Assembly: GCA_016718655.1 (NCBI GenBank)
Contig: JADKCV010000001.1
Span: 310,001-374,000 of the forward strand
Direction: 5' to 3'
Origin: Flavobacteriales bacterium
Lineage (GTDB): Bacteria > Bacteroidota > Bacteroidia > Flavobacteriales_F > PHOS-HE28
DNA: 64,000 bases
The notes under the pieces were generated by a model. The model was not told the DNA's origin. It was given only the letters and a program-made list of their open reading frames with translations, and did no database searches. The position numbers and the translations under genes were made by a program. The first letter of the stretch is position 1. Every line of letters begins with the position of its first letter. Below, piece by piece: positions 18,871 through 27,145 of the stretch.

Positions 18871-19210
18871 GGTTACAATGGGTAAGGCAAGTTGCCTCGT
18901 GCACCATGCAGAAAGAAGGAAACCGGGTGATGGCGTTCGAGTAGTGATGGATGGTTGGCCGTTCCACGTTGACCGCACCTTCCAAGCCAAATGGCGGACA
19001 CGGCCCTTCGATCGCCCTGCGTTAGGACGCTCCCTAGCTATCCAGTGCAATTAGAACAGGGCACCGTAAGGTCTCGCCATGATCATACAGCACCTCCCAC
19101 GGTACAGTTCATTGCTCCAAGTGAAGCCCATTTGCGAACTCTTAACAACCCTTACCGTGCGAACGAACAGAACATTGGTTTCATTTGTAACCATTACGTA
19201 CGTAACGGTC
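18871..19210. other. 340-bp divergent intergenic region
   Basis: It separates the permease (-) from marR (+). The marR-proximal end holds a possible -7 box TTCATTTG (19180-19187) and the palindrome described separately. The remainder shows no convincing gene or repeat. Confidence 0.5.
19194..19205. promoter_or_regulatory. palindromic operator candidate for the MarR-family regulator
   Basis: TTACGTACGTAA is a perfect 12-bp palindrome ending 5 bp before the marR start codon and starting 7 bp after the candidate -7 box TTCATTTG, so it would cover the transcription start. MarR dimers usually bind such palindromes and repress their own operon. The link to this regulator is inference. Confidence 0.5.
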
Positions 19211-19672
19211 ATGCCCACATCATCCATCGGCTATTGGTGCTCCATCGCAGCCCACCAGTACTTCGCAAGGCTGCAGCAGAAGCTCGCTCATTTGGACATC
19301 ACGCACTGGTTCTATGTGCTCCTTGTGATCGACGAGGGCAAAGGCACCTTAAGCCAGAAGGAATTGGCCGATAAGCTCGACCTGGACAAGGTGGCCATGA
19401 CCAGGGCATTGGACCACTTGGGCGAGAAAGGCTATGTGGAACGTTGCGCATGCGAGGGCGACCGGCGGAAACACCTCATAAAGCTCACTTTGAAGGCCAA
19501 ACCAGCGGTGAAAGCCATCCGAAAGGCCTACGAAGAACTGAACAGCGAAGCGCTACTAGGCGTGAACAAGGCGGACCGAGCAGCGTTCATGGCGCGATTG
19601 ATGCTCGTTGTGAAGAACCTGCGGCCCGCTGATGAACCTGTGCCGGTGACGACCAAGCGCATTCACCCATGA
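19211..19672 (+). CDS. MarR-family transcriptional regulator of the RND operon
   Basis: A 153-residue winged-helix regulator starting at ATG 19211 (MPTSSIGYWCSIAAHQY); the frame is open to 19079 but the upstream residues look non-coding and overlap the candidate promoter. The MarR core is clear: helix LSQKELADKLDLDKVAMTRALDHL, then the wing YVERCACEGDRRKHLIKLT with the conserved D-R-R. The stop overlaps the adaptor gene's ATG (ATGA), so it heads the operon for an RND efflux pump and probably represses it until a small ligand binds. Confidence 0.9.
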   Translation: MPTSSIGYWCSIAAHQYFARLQQKLAHLDITHWFYVLLVIDEGKGTLSQKELADKLDLDKVAMTRALDHLGEKGYVERCACEGDRRKHLIKLTLKAKPAVKAIRKAYEELNSEALLGVNKADRAAFMARLMLVVKNLRPADEPVPVTTKRIHP

Positions 19673-20875
19673 ATATCCTGAAAGCGCACCGGTTCATACG
19701 ACGATCCGATGATCATGAAATGGAAAATGTGATGGGCACAGGTCGATCCGAATACGCCACGCCCCAGGAACCCGCAGGGACCACCCAACCGGTCAACCGC
19801 TTGGGTGCACTCCTGTTAGGCGTGATGATGACCGGTCTTTTCGCGGCTTGCGGAAGCAATGAGGACGGACCAGCGCAAGGTGGCGGCGCCATACCGCCCA
19901 TGGCCGTGCAGGTACATGTGCTGAAGGCGGAGCCCTTGGACAATTCCATCACCACAACGGGGACCTTGCTCCCCAACGAGGAGGTGGACCTGGTGAGCGA
20001 ACTCGCTGGACGCGTAACGATGATCGGGTTCCAGGAAGGCGGCAACGTGAGCGCGGGGCAAGTGCTCGTTCGCATCAACGATGACGAACTGCAAGCCCAA
20101 CTACGCAAGGCCGAAGCGAACTTGAAGCTGGGTACGGATGATGAAGTCCGCAAGAAGCAACTGCTCGCCGTAAGCGGCATCAGTCAGGAACAGTACGATG
20201 CATCGCAGGCGCAGCTTGCGGCCTTGCTGGCCGATGCCGATAACCTCCGCGCGCAGGTCGCCAAGAGCACGATCCGCGCACCGTTCAACGGGAAGGTCGG
20301 CCTACGCTCCATCAGTGAAGGCGGGTACGTGGGGAGCAACATCTTGATCGCGAAACTCCAACAGATCGATCCCATGAAAGTGGAGTTCGCGGTGCCCGAG
20401 CGCTACGGACGCATCATGAAACCTGGGCGCCATGATCCACTTCACCATGGAAGGCGATACGAGCACCTACACCGGAGAAGTGTATGCCGTGGACCCCAGC
20501 GTGGACGCCACCACGCGCACGGTGAAAGTCAGAGCGCGCAGTTCCAACAAGGACGGCCGCCTCTTCCCCGGCGCGTTCGCCAAGGTGGATGTGCGTTTGG
20601 AGCAGTTGAACGACGCGCTTATCGTTCCTGCCGAAGCACTGATCCCCGATATCCAGGGCCAGAAAGTGCTGCTCATGAAGGGCGGCAAAGTGGTGAGCGC
20701 ACGCGTGCAGCTTGGGATCCGCACCGCGAACAGTGTGCAACTCACCAGCGGCGTACAGCCCGGGGACTCCGTGATCGTGACCGGACTGCTTGCCTTGCGA
20801 GAGGGTGCCGCAGTGCGCCCCATCCCGAAAGACGCGATCAAGGAAGTGGCCACGGCCGACAGCACCACGCGATGA
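19669..20875 (+). CDS. RND efflux periplasmic adaptor (HlyD/AcrA family), frameshifted
   Basis: A membrane-fusion protein of about 401 residues split by one indel. The first part (from 19669) contains a lipoprotein signal preceded by a long hydrophilic N-terminus (LGALLLGVMMTGLFAAC), the lipoyl/barrel-sandwich region (LVSELAGRVTMIGFQEG), a short hairpin, and STIRAPFNGKVGLR. After IMKPG the frame shifts; the second part continues from about 20429 (AMIHFTMEGDTS, then GAFAKVDVRLEQL) to the TGA at 20873-20875. Dropping one base in gggcgcc (20426-20432) rejoins them. If the first frame were read through, it would run without a stop into the pump gene, an artefact. The adaptor bridges the pump and TolC across the periplasm. 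Confidence 0.88.
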
Positions 20876-23800
20876 ACATCAGTTCCATCAGCATCAACCG
20901 CCCGGTGCTCGCATCGGTGATCTCGATCCTGATCGTGCTCTTCGGCGCGATCGGCTTCGGCTTCCTCGGCGTGCGTGAATACCCGAGCGTTGATCCGCCG
21001 ATCATCACGGTGACCACGAACTATGTGGGGGCCAACGCGGACATCATCGAGAGCCAGATCACCGAGGTGCTGGAGGAGAGCATCAACGGCATCGCGGGCA
21101 TCCGCACGCTCACCAGCGTGAGCAGCGATGGCCGCAGCACCATCACCGTGGAATTCGAACTGGACGTGGACCTGGAGGCCGCCGCCAACGACGTGCGCGA
21201 CCGCGTGAGCCGGAGCTTGCGCAACCTGCCGCTGGATGTCGATCCGCCGATCGTGGCCAAGAGCGATGCGGACAGCAACCCCATCGTTTCGATGACGATC
21301 CAGAGCGATCAACGCAACCTGCTGGAACTCTCACAGATCGCAAATGACGTGTTCAAAGAGCGCTTGCAGACCATCGCCGGCGTGAGCGCGATCAACGTGT
21401 GGGGCGATAAGAAATACAGCATGAAGTTGCTGCTGGAACCTGTGAAGATGGCCGGCTTCAACGTAACGCCGGTGGATGTGCGCAATGCGCTCAACCGCGA
21501 GAACGTGGAACTGCCCAGCGGACGCATCGAGGGATTCAACACCGAGCTCAGCATCCGGACGCTCGGTCGCCTCACCACCGCGGAGGAGTTCAACAGCCTC
21601 ATCATCCGTGACGACGGCGGCCCTGTGGTGCGCTTGAAGGACATCGGCAATGCGGAACTGCGTCCGGAGAACGAACGATCGCTACTGCGCGGCAACGGCG
21701 GGGTGGCCCAGGTCGCTGTGGCCATCACACCCCTGCCCGGCAGCAACTACGTGGCCATCGTGGACGAGTTCTACAAGCGCGTGGAGCAGATCAAGAAGGA
21801 CCTTCCGGAAGACCTACGCTATAATGTCGCGCTCGACACCACGATCGGCATCCGCAAGGCCATCCTGGAAGTGGAAGAGACCATCCTCATCGCCTTCGGG
21901 CTGGTGGTGCTCATCATCTTCATCTTCCTGCGGAACTGGCGCACCACCTTGATCCCGGTGATGGCGATCCCGATCTCGCTCATCGGCTCGTTCTTCATCA
22001 TGTACGTGTCCGGCTTCAGCATCAACATCCTCACGCTGCTGGCCATCGTGCTCTCCACCGGCATCGTGGTGGACGATGCGATCGTGGTGCTGGAGAACAT
22101 CTACAGCAAGATCGAGGGCGGCATGGATCCGATGAAGGCCGGTCACGAAGGATCGAAGGAGATCACCTTCGCCATCATCAGCACCACGGTCACGCTGGCG
22201 GCGGTGTTCCTGCCCATCATCTTCCTCAGCGGATTGACCGGTCGCCTGTTCCGCGAGTTCGGTGTGGTGGTGGCCGGATCGGTGATCATCAGCGCGGTGG
22301 TCTCCCTCACGCTAACGCCCATGATGAGCGCGCGTTGGCTGAAGCACAAGGACAAACACAGCCGCTTCTTCGAGATCACCGAGCGTTGGTTCAACAGGCT
22401 GTCCGGCGGATACGAGCGATCACTCGCCTCCTTCATGCGCAGGCGATGGCTCGTCTTCCCGGTCATCCTGGTCAGCCTAGGCCTAACCGTGCTGGCCTTC
22501 TTAAACCTGCAGAGCGAACTCGCGCCCGCCGAGGACAAGAGCCGCTTCATGGTGCAGAGCACCGCGCCCGAGGGCACCAGCTTCGAACTGATGAACGCCT
22601 ACCTCGCGGACATCATCAACGTGGTGGACACCATGCCCGAGCGACAGGCGCTCATCAGCGTGACAGCGCCCGGCTTCGGCACGGCAAGCGCCACCAACAA
22701 CGGCTTCGTACGGGTAACGCTCGTGCAGCCCGAAGAGCGCACCAAGACCCAGGATGAACTGGCGAAAGATGTGATGGCGAAGGTTCAGCGCTTCAATCTG
22801 GCGAAGAGCATCGTGATCCAAGAGCCCACGATCGGCGGTAGCCGTTTCGTCTCTCTGCCGGTGCAGTACGTCATCCAAGCGCCGGACTTCGAACGCCTGC
22901 GCGAGATCATCCCGAAATTCATGGAAAAGGCCGCGGCTGACAAGACTTTCCGCATCACCGACCTCAACCTGAAGTTCAACAAACCGGAGATCAACGTGGA
23001 GATCGACCGCGACCGCGCACGCGCCATGGGTGTGAGCATGCAGGACATCGCGGAGACCTTGCAGCTCTACTTCAGCGGCCAGCGCTACGGCTACTTCATC
23101 ATGCAGGGCAAACAATACCAGGTGATCGGTCAGGCCACGCGCGACAACCGCGATGCGCCCATCGACCTGAAGAGCGCCTACGTGCGCAGCGACAAAGGCG
23201 AGCTGATCCAGTTGGACAACCTCGTGCGCATGAGCGACCGGAGCACGCCACCCCAGCTCTTCCGCTACAACCGCTACGTGAGCGCCACCGTGATGGCCGA
23301 TCCCGCCGAGGGTTACACGATCGGTGATGGTATCGAAGCGATGGACCGCATCGCCGATGAAGTCCTCGACGACAGCTTCAGCACTTCGCTCGCCGGTGTG
23401 AGCAAGGAATTCGCCGAAAGCGGAAGTAGTGTGCTCTTCGCGTTGTTGCTCGCTTTGGTCCTCGTCTTCCTCATACTCGCTGCGCAGTTCGAGAGTTGGC
23501 TGGATCCACTGGTCGTGATGTTCACCGTGCCGCTCGCGCTCGCGGGCGCCTTGATCAGCTTGTGGATCGGCGGTCATACGCTCAACATCTTCTCGCAGAT
23601 CGGCGGCATCGTTCTCATCGGCCTCGTCACCAAGAACGGCATCCTGATCGTGGAGTTCGCCAACCAGCGCAAAGAGCAAGGCTTGAAGAAACTGGAGGCT
23701 GTGGTGGATGCTGCGGGTCAACGCTTCCGTCCGATCCTTATGACCAGTCTCGCCACGGTGCTGGGTGTGCTGCCCATCGCTTTGGGTCTTGGTGCCGCCG

Positions 23801-23988
23801 CGAAGAGCCGCGTGCCCATGGGCGTCGCGATCATCGGCGGATTGCTGTTCGCATTGATCCTGACGCTGTATGTAGTGCCGGCACTGTACAGCTATATGAG
23901 TAGGGAAACCGCACCCCAACCCCACTTCCCCGGGTCAAGCTCGGGGCAAGCCGGAGAGGGGCTTGCTGAAGATCCGTTGCACGCATGA
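20872..23988 (+). CDS. RND multidrug efflux transporter permease (AcrB/MexF type)
   Basis: A 1038-residue inner-membrane proton/drug antiporter starting at ATG 20872 (MNISSISINRPVLAS), overlapping the adaptor stop. It has the RND layout of twelve membrane helices and two large periplasmic loops. Conserved elements are GAIGFGFLGVREYPSVDPP after helix 1, the helix 4 proton-relay region (LLAIVLSTGIVVDDAIVVLEN, with the Asp pair) and the GLVTKNGILIVEF block of helix 10. The last ~25 residues (HFPGSSSGQAGEGLAE) are not RND-like and derive from a REP-like palindrome. Works with the adaptor and TolC neighbours; substrates are unknown. Confidence 0.95.
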   Translation: MNISSISINRPVLASVISILIVLFGAIGFGFLGVREYPSVDPPIITVTTNYVGANADIIESQITEVLEESINGIAGIRTLTSVSSDGRSTITVEFELDVDLEAAANDVRDRVSRSLRNLPLDVDPPIVAKSDADSNPIVSMTIQSDQRNLLELSQIANDVFKERLQTIAGVSAINVWGDKKYSMKLLLEPVKMAGFNVTPVDVRNALNRENVELPSGRIEGFNTELSIRTLGRLTTAEEFNSLIIRDDGGPVVRLKDIGNAELRPENERSLLRGNGGVAQVAVAITPLPGSNYVAIVDEFYKRVEQIKKDLPEDLRYNVALDTTIGIRKAILEVEETILIAFGLVVLIIFIFLRNWRTTLIPVMAIPISLIGSFFIMYVSGFSINILTLLAIVLSTGIVVDDAIVVLENIYSKIEGGMDPMKAGHEGSKEITFAIISTTVTLAAVFLPIIFLSGLTGRLFREFGVVVAGSVIISAVVSLTLTPMMSARWLKHKDKHSRFFEITERWFNRLSGGYERSLASFMRRRWLVFPVILVSLGLTVLAFLNLQSELAPAEDKSRFMVQSTAPEGTSFELMNAYLADIINVVDTMPERQALISVTAPGFGTASATNNGFVRVTLVQPEERTKTQDELAKDVMAKVQRFNLAKSIVIQEPTIGGSRFVSLPVQYVIQAPDFERLREIIPKFMEKAAADKTFRITDLNLKFNKPEINVEIDRDRARAMGVSMQDIAETLQLYFSGQRYGYFIMQGKQYQVIGQATRDNRDAPIDLKSAYVRSDKGELIQLDNLVRMSDRSTPPQLFRYNRYVSATVMADPAEGYTIGDGIEAMDRIADEVLDDSFSTSLAGVSKEFAESGSSVLFALLLALVLVFLILAAQFESWLDPLVVMFTVPLALAGALISLWIGGHTLNIFSQIGGIVLIGLVTKNGILIVEFANQRKEQGLKKLEAVVDAAGQRFRPILMTSLATVLGVLPIALGLGAAAKSRVPMGVAIIGGLLFALILTLYVVPALYSYMSRETAPQPHFPGSSSGQAGEGLAEDPLHA
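23911..23967. repeat. REP-like palindromic element inside the 3' end of the RND pump gene
   Basis: A GC-rich imperfect inverted repeat. CCCCG (23928-23932) pairs with CGGGG (23941-23945) around a short loop, and the outer CAACCCC pairs with GGGGCTTG. It encodes the atypical hydrophilic tail of the pump. Length and structure resemble bacterial REP elements that normally lie between genes. Only one copy was noticed in this window. Confidence 0.4.
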
Positions 23989-25277
23989 GAACGCTCCTTA
24001 CTTCCCTTCTCCTGCTCGCGAGCGGATGGTCGGCTTCACAAGTCCTCACCGCAGAAGAAGCACTACGTATCGCTGTGGAACAGAACCACGGCATCCGCAT
24101 CGCGCGCCTCGACGCCCGAAGTGCCGAACTGCTGAACAACCCCGGAAATGCCGGCATGCTCCCCACCGTGGATGCCCTCGGACAGTACAGCATTGACAAC
24201 AGCGCGACGAAGCAGACGTTCTTCAGTGGCGATGTGCGCGAAACCGACAATGCGGACCAGCGGGTGCTCGATGCCGCTGTGCAGCTGAACTGGACCGTCT
24301 TCGATGGACTGGCCATGTTCGCAACGAAGGACAGGCTGGAAGCCCTGGAGCTGATCGGCCAGACACGACTGCGCCAACAGATGGAAGCCACCACCTACGA
24401 TGTGCTCGCGGCCTACTACCAGCTCGTGCAATTACGCAAGGCCATCGCCGTACAGCAGGAAGGTGTCCGCATCAGCCGGGAACGCCTGCGCATCACGGAG
24501 ACCGGAGCGCGCATCGGTAGCGCAAGCGGATTGAACATGGTGCAAGCGCGGCTCGACCTCAGCACAGACAGCGCACTCGTGCTCGACCTTCAGCTTCAGG
24601 TGGCTCTTACGACCACACGGCTGAACGCACTCATGGGCCGTGATCCTTCGACACAACTGGAGGTCGCATCGGAAGTACCAGCAGCCGAAACCTTGGATCT
24701 GGCGCAGGTACAACAGGCGGCACGGCAGGCGAACAGTACGGTGCAACAGGCGCGGCAGCAGCAGATCGCGGCGGACCTTAGCATGAAGGAATTGCGCGGC
24801 ACCTTGCTCCCACAAGTCGACCTGTTCTCCAACTACGGGTACACGCGGAGTACTAGTGCCGTGGGCATCCTGCAGAGCAACCAAGCCCTCGGACCCGACT
24901 ACGGCGCGCGCGTGAGCATCCCGCTTTTCCGGGGTCTGCAGATGCGCAGTGCGATGGAGGTGGCGAAACTCGGTCAGGAGCAAGCTTCGATCATCACGCA
25001 GCAGGCGGAGCTCGACCTGGAGGAGAGTGTACTCAACGCGTGGACCGCCTACACGCTCTCTGCACAGCGCGTCGCATTGGAAGAGGCCAACCTCAATAGC
25101 AGCCGCACGCAAGTGGATATCGCACTGGAGAGCTTTCGCCTCGGCGCCATTACATCCGTGGAATTGCGCGACGTGCAACAAGGCTTGGTAGCTGCTGAAG
25201 GCCGCTCGCTCGCGGCGCGCTACGAAGCGAAGGTGGCCGAGCTGCATCTGAAGTGGCTCGCAGGCCGCTTGCTTTGA
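23985..25277 (+). CDS. TolC-family outer membrane efflux protein
   Basis: A 430-residue outer-membrane channel protein with signal peptide (MRTLLTSLLLLASGWSASQ). It has two OEP repeats of long alpha-helical coiled coil, with beta-strand segments such as VQLNWTVFDGLAMFA and GARVSIPLFRGLQMRSA at equivalent positions of each half. It trimerises into the exit duct of tripartite pumps. Its ATG overlaps the RND permease stop (ATGA), completing marR-adaptor-pump-TolC. It is somewhat short compared with E. coli TolC but normal for Bacteroidota. Confidence 0.92.
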   Translation: MRTLLTSLLLLASGWSASQVLTAEEALRIAVEQNHGIRIARLDARSAELLNNPGNAGMLPTVDALGQYSIDNSATKQTFFSGDVRETDNADQRVLDAAVQLNWTVFDGLAMFATKDRLEALELIGQTRLRQQMEATTYDVLAAYYQLVQLRKAIAVQQEGVRISRERLRITETGARIGSASGLNMVQARLDLSTDSALVLDLQLQVALTTTRLNALMGRDPSTQLEVASEVPAAETLDLAQVQQAARQANSTVQQARQQQIAADLSMKELRGTLLPQVDLFSNYGYTRSTSAVGILQSNQALGPDYGARVSIPLFRGLQMRSAMEVAKLGQEQASIITQQAELDLEESVLNAWTAYTLSAQRVALEEANLNSSRTQVDIALESFRLGAITSVELRDVQQGLVAAEGRSLAARYEAKVAELHLKWLAGRLL

Positions 25278-25484
25278 GGCCGATGAGTCCGGGGCATTCC
25301 TTCCTCATCATGTGGCGCGGCGTCCCGATCCTTCCAAACATATCCATGCAATTGCCGCGCAGACACAAGCGTACGGCATGAGGCACACATTTGGCTCAGG
25401 ATGGTCAGCAATATCCCTGCGCATGGGGACCGTACTGCCATCGCCAACCATCGGCCAATTCTGTAGAAATCAACCAACCAACGT

Positions 25485-27046
25485 ATGAAGATCTCCCTTA
25501 CGCTTTGCCTCTCTCTTGTCGTTCCTGCCGCTATTGCACAACCCGCTTTATCCTGGCAAAGCACCTTCGGCGGTTCTGCCGACGAAGAGATCCTGGCTGC
25601 CGAACAAACACCCGATGGTGGCTATGTGCTCGTTGGATACACCAATTCCGATGACGGCCAGGTGACCGGGCAACAAGGCAACTCCGATCTGTGGGTGGTG
25701 AGGACCGACGCGATGGGCGGACTGCTCTGGCAGAGATCCTTAGGGGCATCGGCCAGTGAACGTGGGCACGCGGTGGCGAACACCAGCGATGGCGGATTCA
25801 TCGTGGCAGGCACCGTGGAGGATAAGGTGGAGATGTCTCCGCGATCATCGGTGATGGCGATATCTGGTTGGTGAAACTCAACAACACAGGCTTCCTGCAG
25901 TGGGAGTTCACCTACGGCGGCACCTCGTTCGATGAACCGCGTGCCGTGGTGGAAGCCAGCGACGGGTTCGTGGTATCCGGCTATACCGAAAGCGATGACA
26001 ACCAAGTGAACGGATACCATGGTAGCGGCGACCTTTGGGTCTTCAAGACCAACGGCTTCGGCACATTGCAATGGCAGAACGCATTGGGCGGAACGGACAC
26101 CGACGAAGCTTTGGGCATGCGGCTCACCAGCGACAACGGGGTCATCATCGCCGGCTCGTCCAAGTCATCGAACGGGGACGTGACGCAGAACCTCGGCGGC
26201 ACCGATGTCTGGTTGGCGAAACTGAGCGCAACGGGAATGTTGCAGTGGCAGCGCGTCCATGGTCACACCGGCGACGAATACGCAGTGGATGTGGTGCAAC
26301 GCGCCGATGGCGGCTACACCTTCGTCGCAGCCAGCAACTCCGAAGGCGGGCAGGTCTCGCAGAACTTCGGCAACTACGACTACTGGCTGGTGCGCACCGA
26401 TGCCAACGGCGTCCTTCAAGGCGAGGCGAGTTTCGGGGGAAGCGGAGATGACATCCCCTTCGCTTTGCAGGCCACATCGGATGGAGGTTATGTGCTCGCC
26501 GGATACAGTGCTTCCGACAACGGGCTGGTGATCGCACCGCTGGGCGGCTTGGACTTCTGGGTGGTGAAGACCAACGCCACCGGGGTGCTCCAATGGCAAC
26601 GCAGTCTGGGTGGTTCGGACGACGACATCGCGCATGCCATCGTTGCGACGAACGATGCGGGTTACCTCGTTGCCGGGTTGACCAATAGCAACGACAATGA
26701 GGTGACCATTGCACGAGGTGGTATGGATATGTGGGCTGTCGAACTAGGTGGTGTTGCGACCGGAATTCCTTCGATCGGGTCCGATCCATTCACCTTCATA
26801 CTGGCTCCGAATCCTGCCAATGAAGTCTCCGTGTTGAGCTTCTCCTTGTCCATCGCCCTCCCCGTCACATACAGCATGTACGATCGAACAGGCCGTGAGG
26901 TGATGACCAAGGACCTCGGAACGTTGGTTGCTGGCAAACACCTGATCGCATTGGACCTGGGTCCACTTGCAAGCGGGTCCTATGAACTAGTGCTGAACCA
27001 AGGAGATCCACATGGAACCCGGTCGTTGTTCGTGGATAAGCGATGA
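25485..27046 (+). CDS. T9SS type A sorting-domain protein with tandem W-Q-x-x-GG repeats, frameshifted
   Basis: A secreted protein of about 520 residues in two frames. The first (from ATG 25485, signal peptide MKISLTLCLSLVVPAAIA) ends prematurely after VEDK; the second resumes around 25829 and runs to 27046. Adding one base near 25828-25832 joins them as GTVEDKGGDVSAIIGDGD. The body is eight to nine ~50-residue repeats (WQ..LGGS.DDEA......DGGYVLAGYT.S..G.V....G..D.WVVK), likely a beta-propeller. The C-terminal ~75 residues (LAPNPANEVSVLSFSL, then SGSYELVLNQG) form a type A T9SS signal for export and surface attachment. Function unknown. Confidence 0.85.
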
Positions 27047-27145
27047 ACGGATTGATCATGGGTCCATCATTCCGCTGATGCGTCAGACTGCTCTGGTCGG
27101 GTGGAACGGTTGGCCGATGTGATAGTATTCGTTCAAGTGCATCCA

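Noticed and set aside
22501..23925. 474-residue minus-strand open frame inside the RND pump gene
   Set aside because: Shadow frame; composition (His, Asp, Gln, Arg) and context do not fit a protein.
19669..23988. Single 1439-residue adaptor-RND fusion protein
   Set aside because: Between ~20430 and 20872 the translation is Arg/His-rich non-protein sequence while the other frame holds the true adaptor end; the fusion is created by one inserted base.
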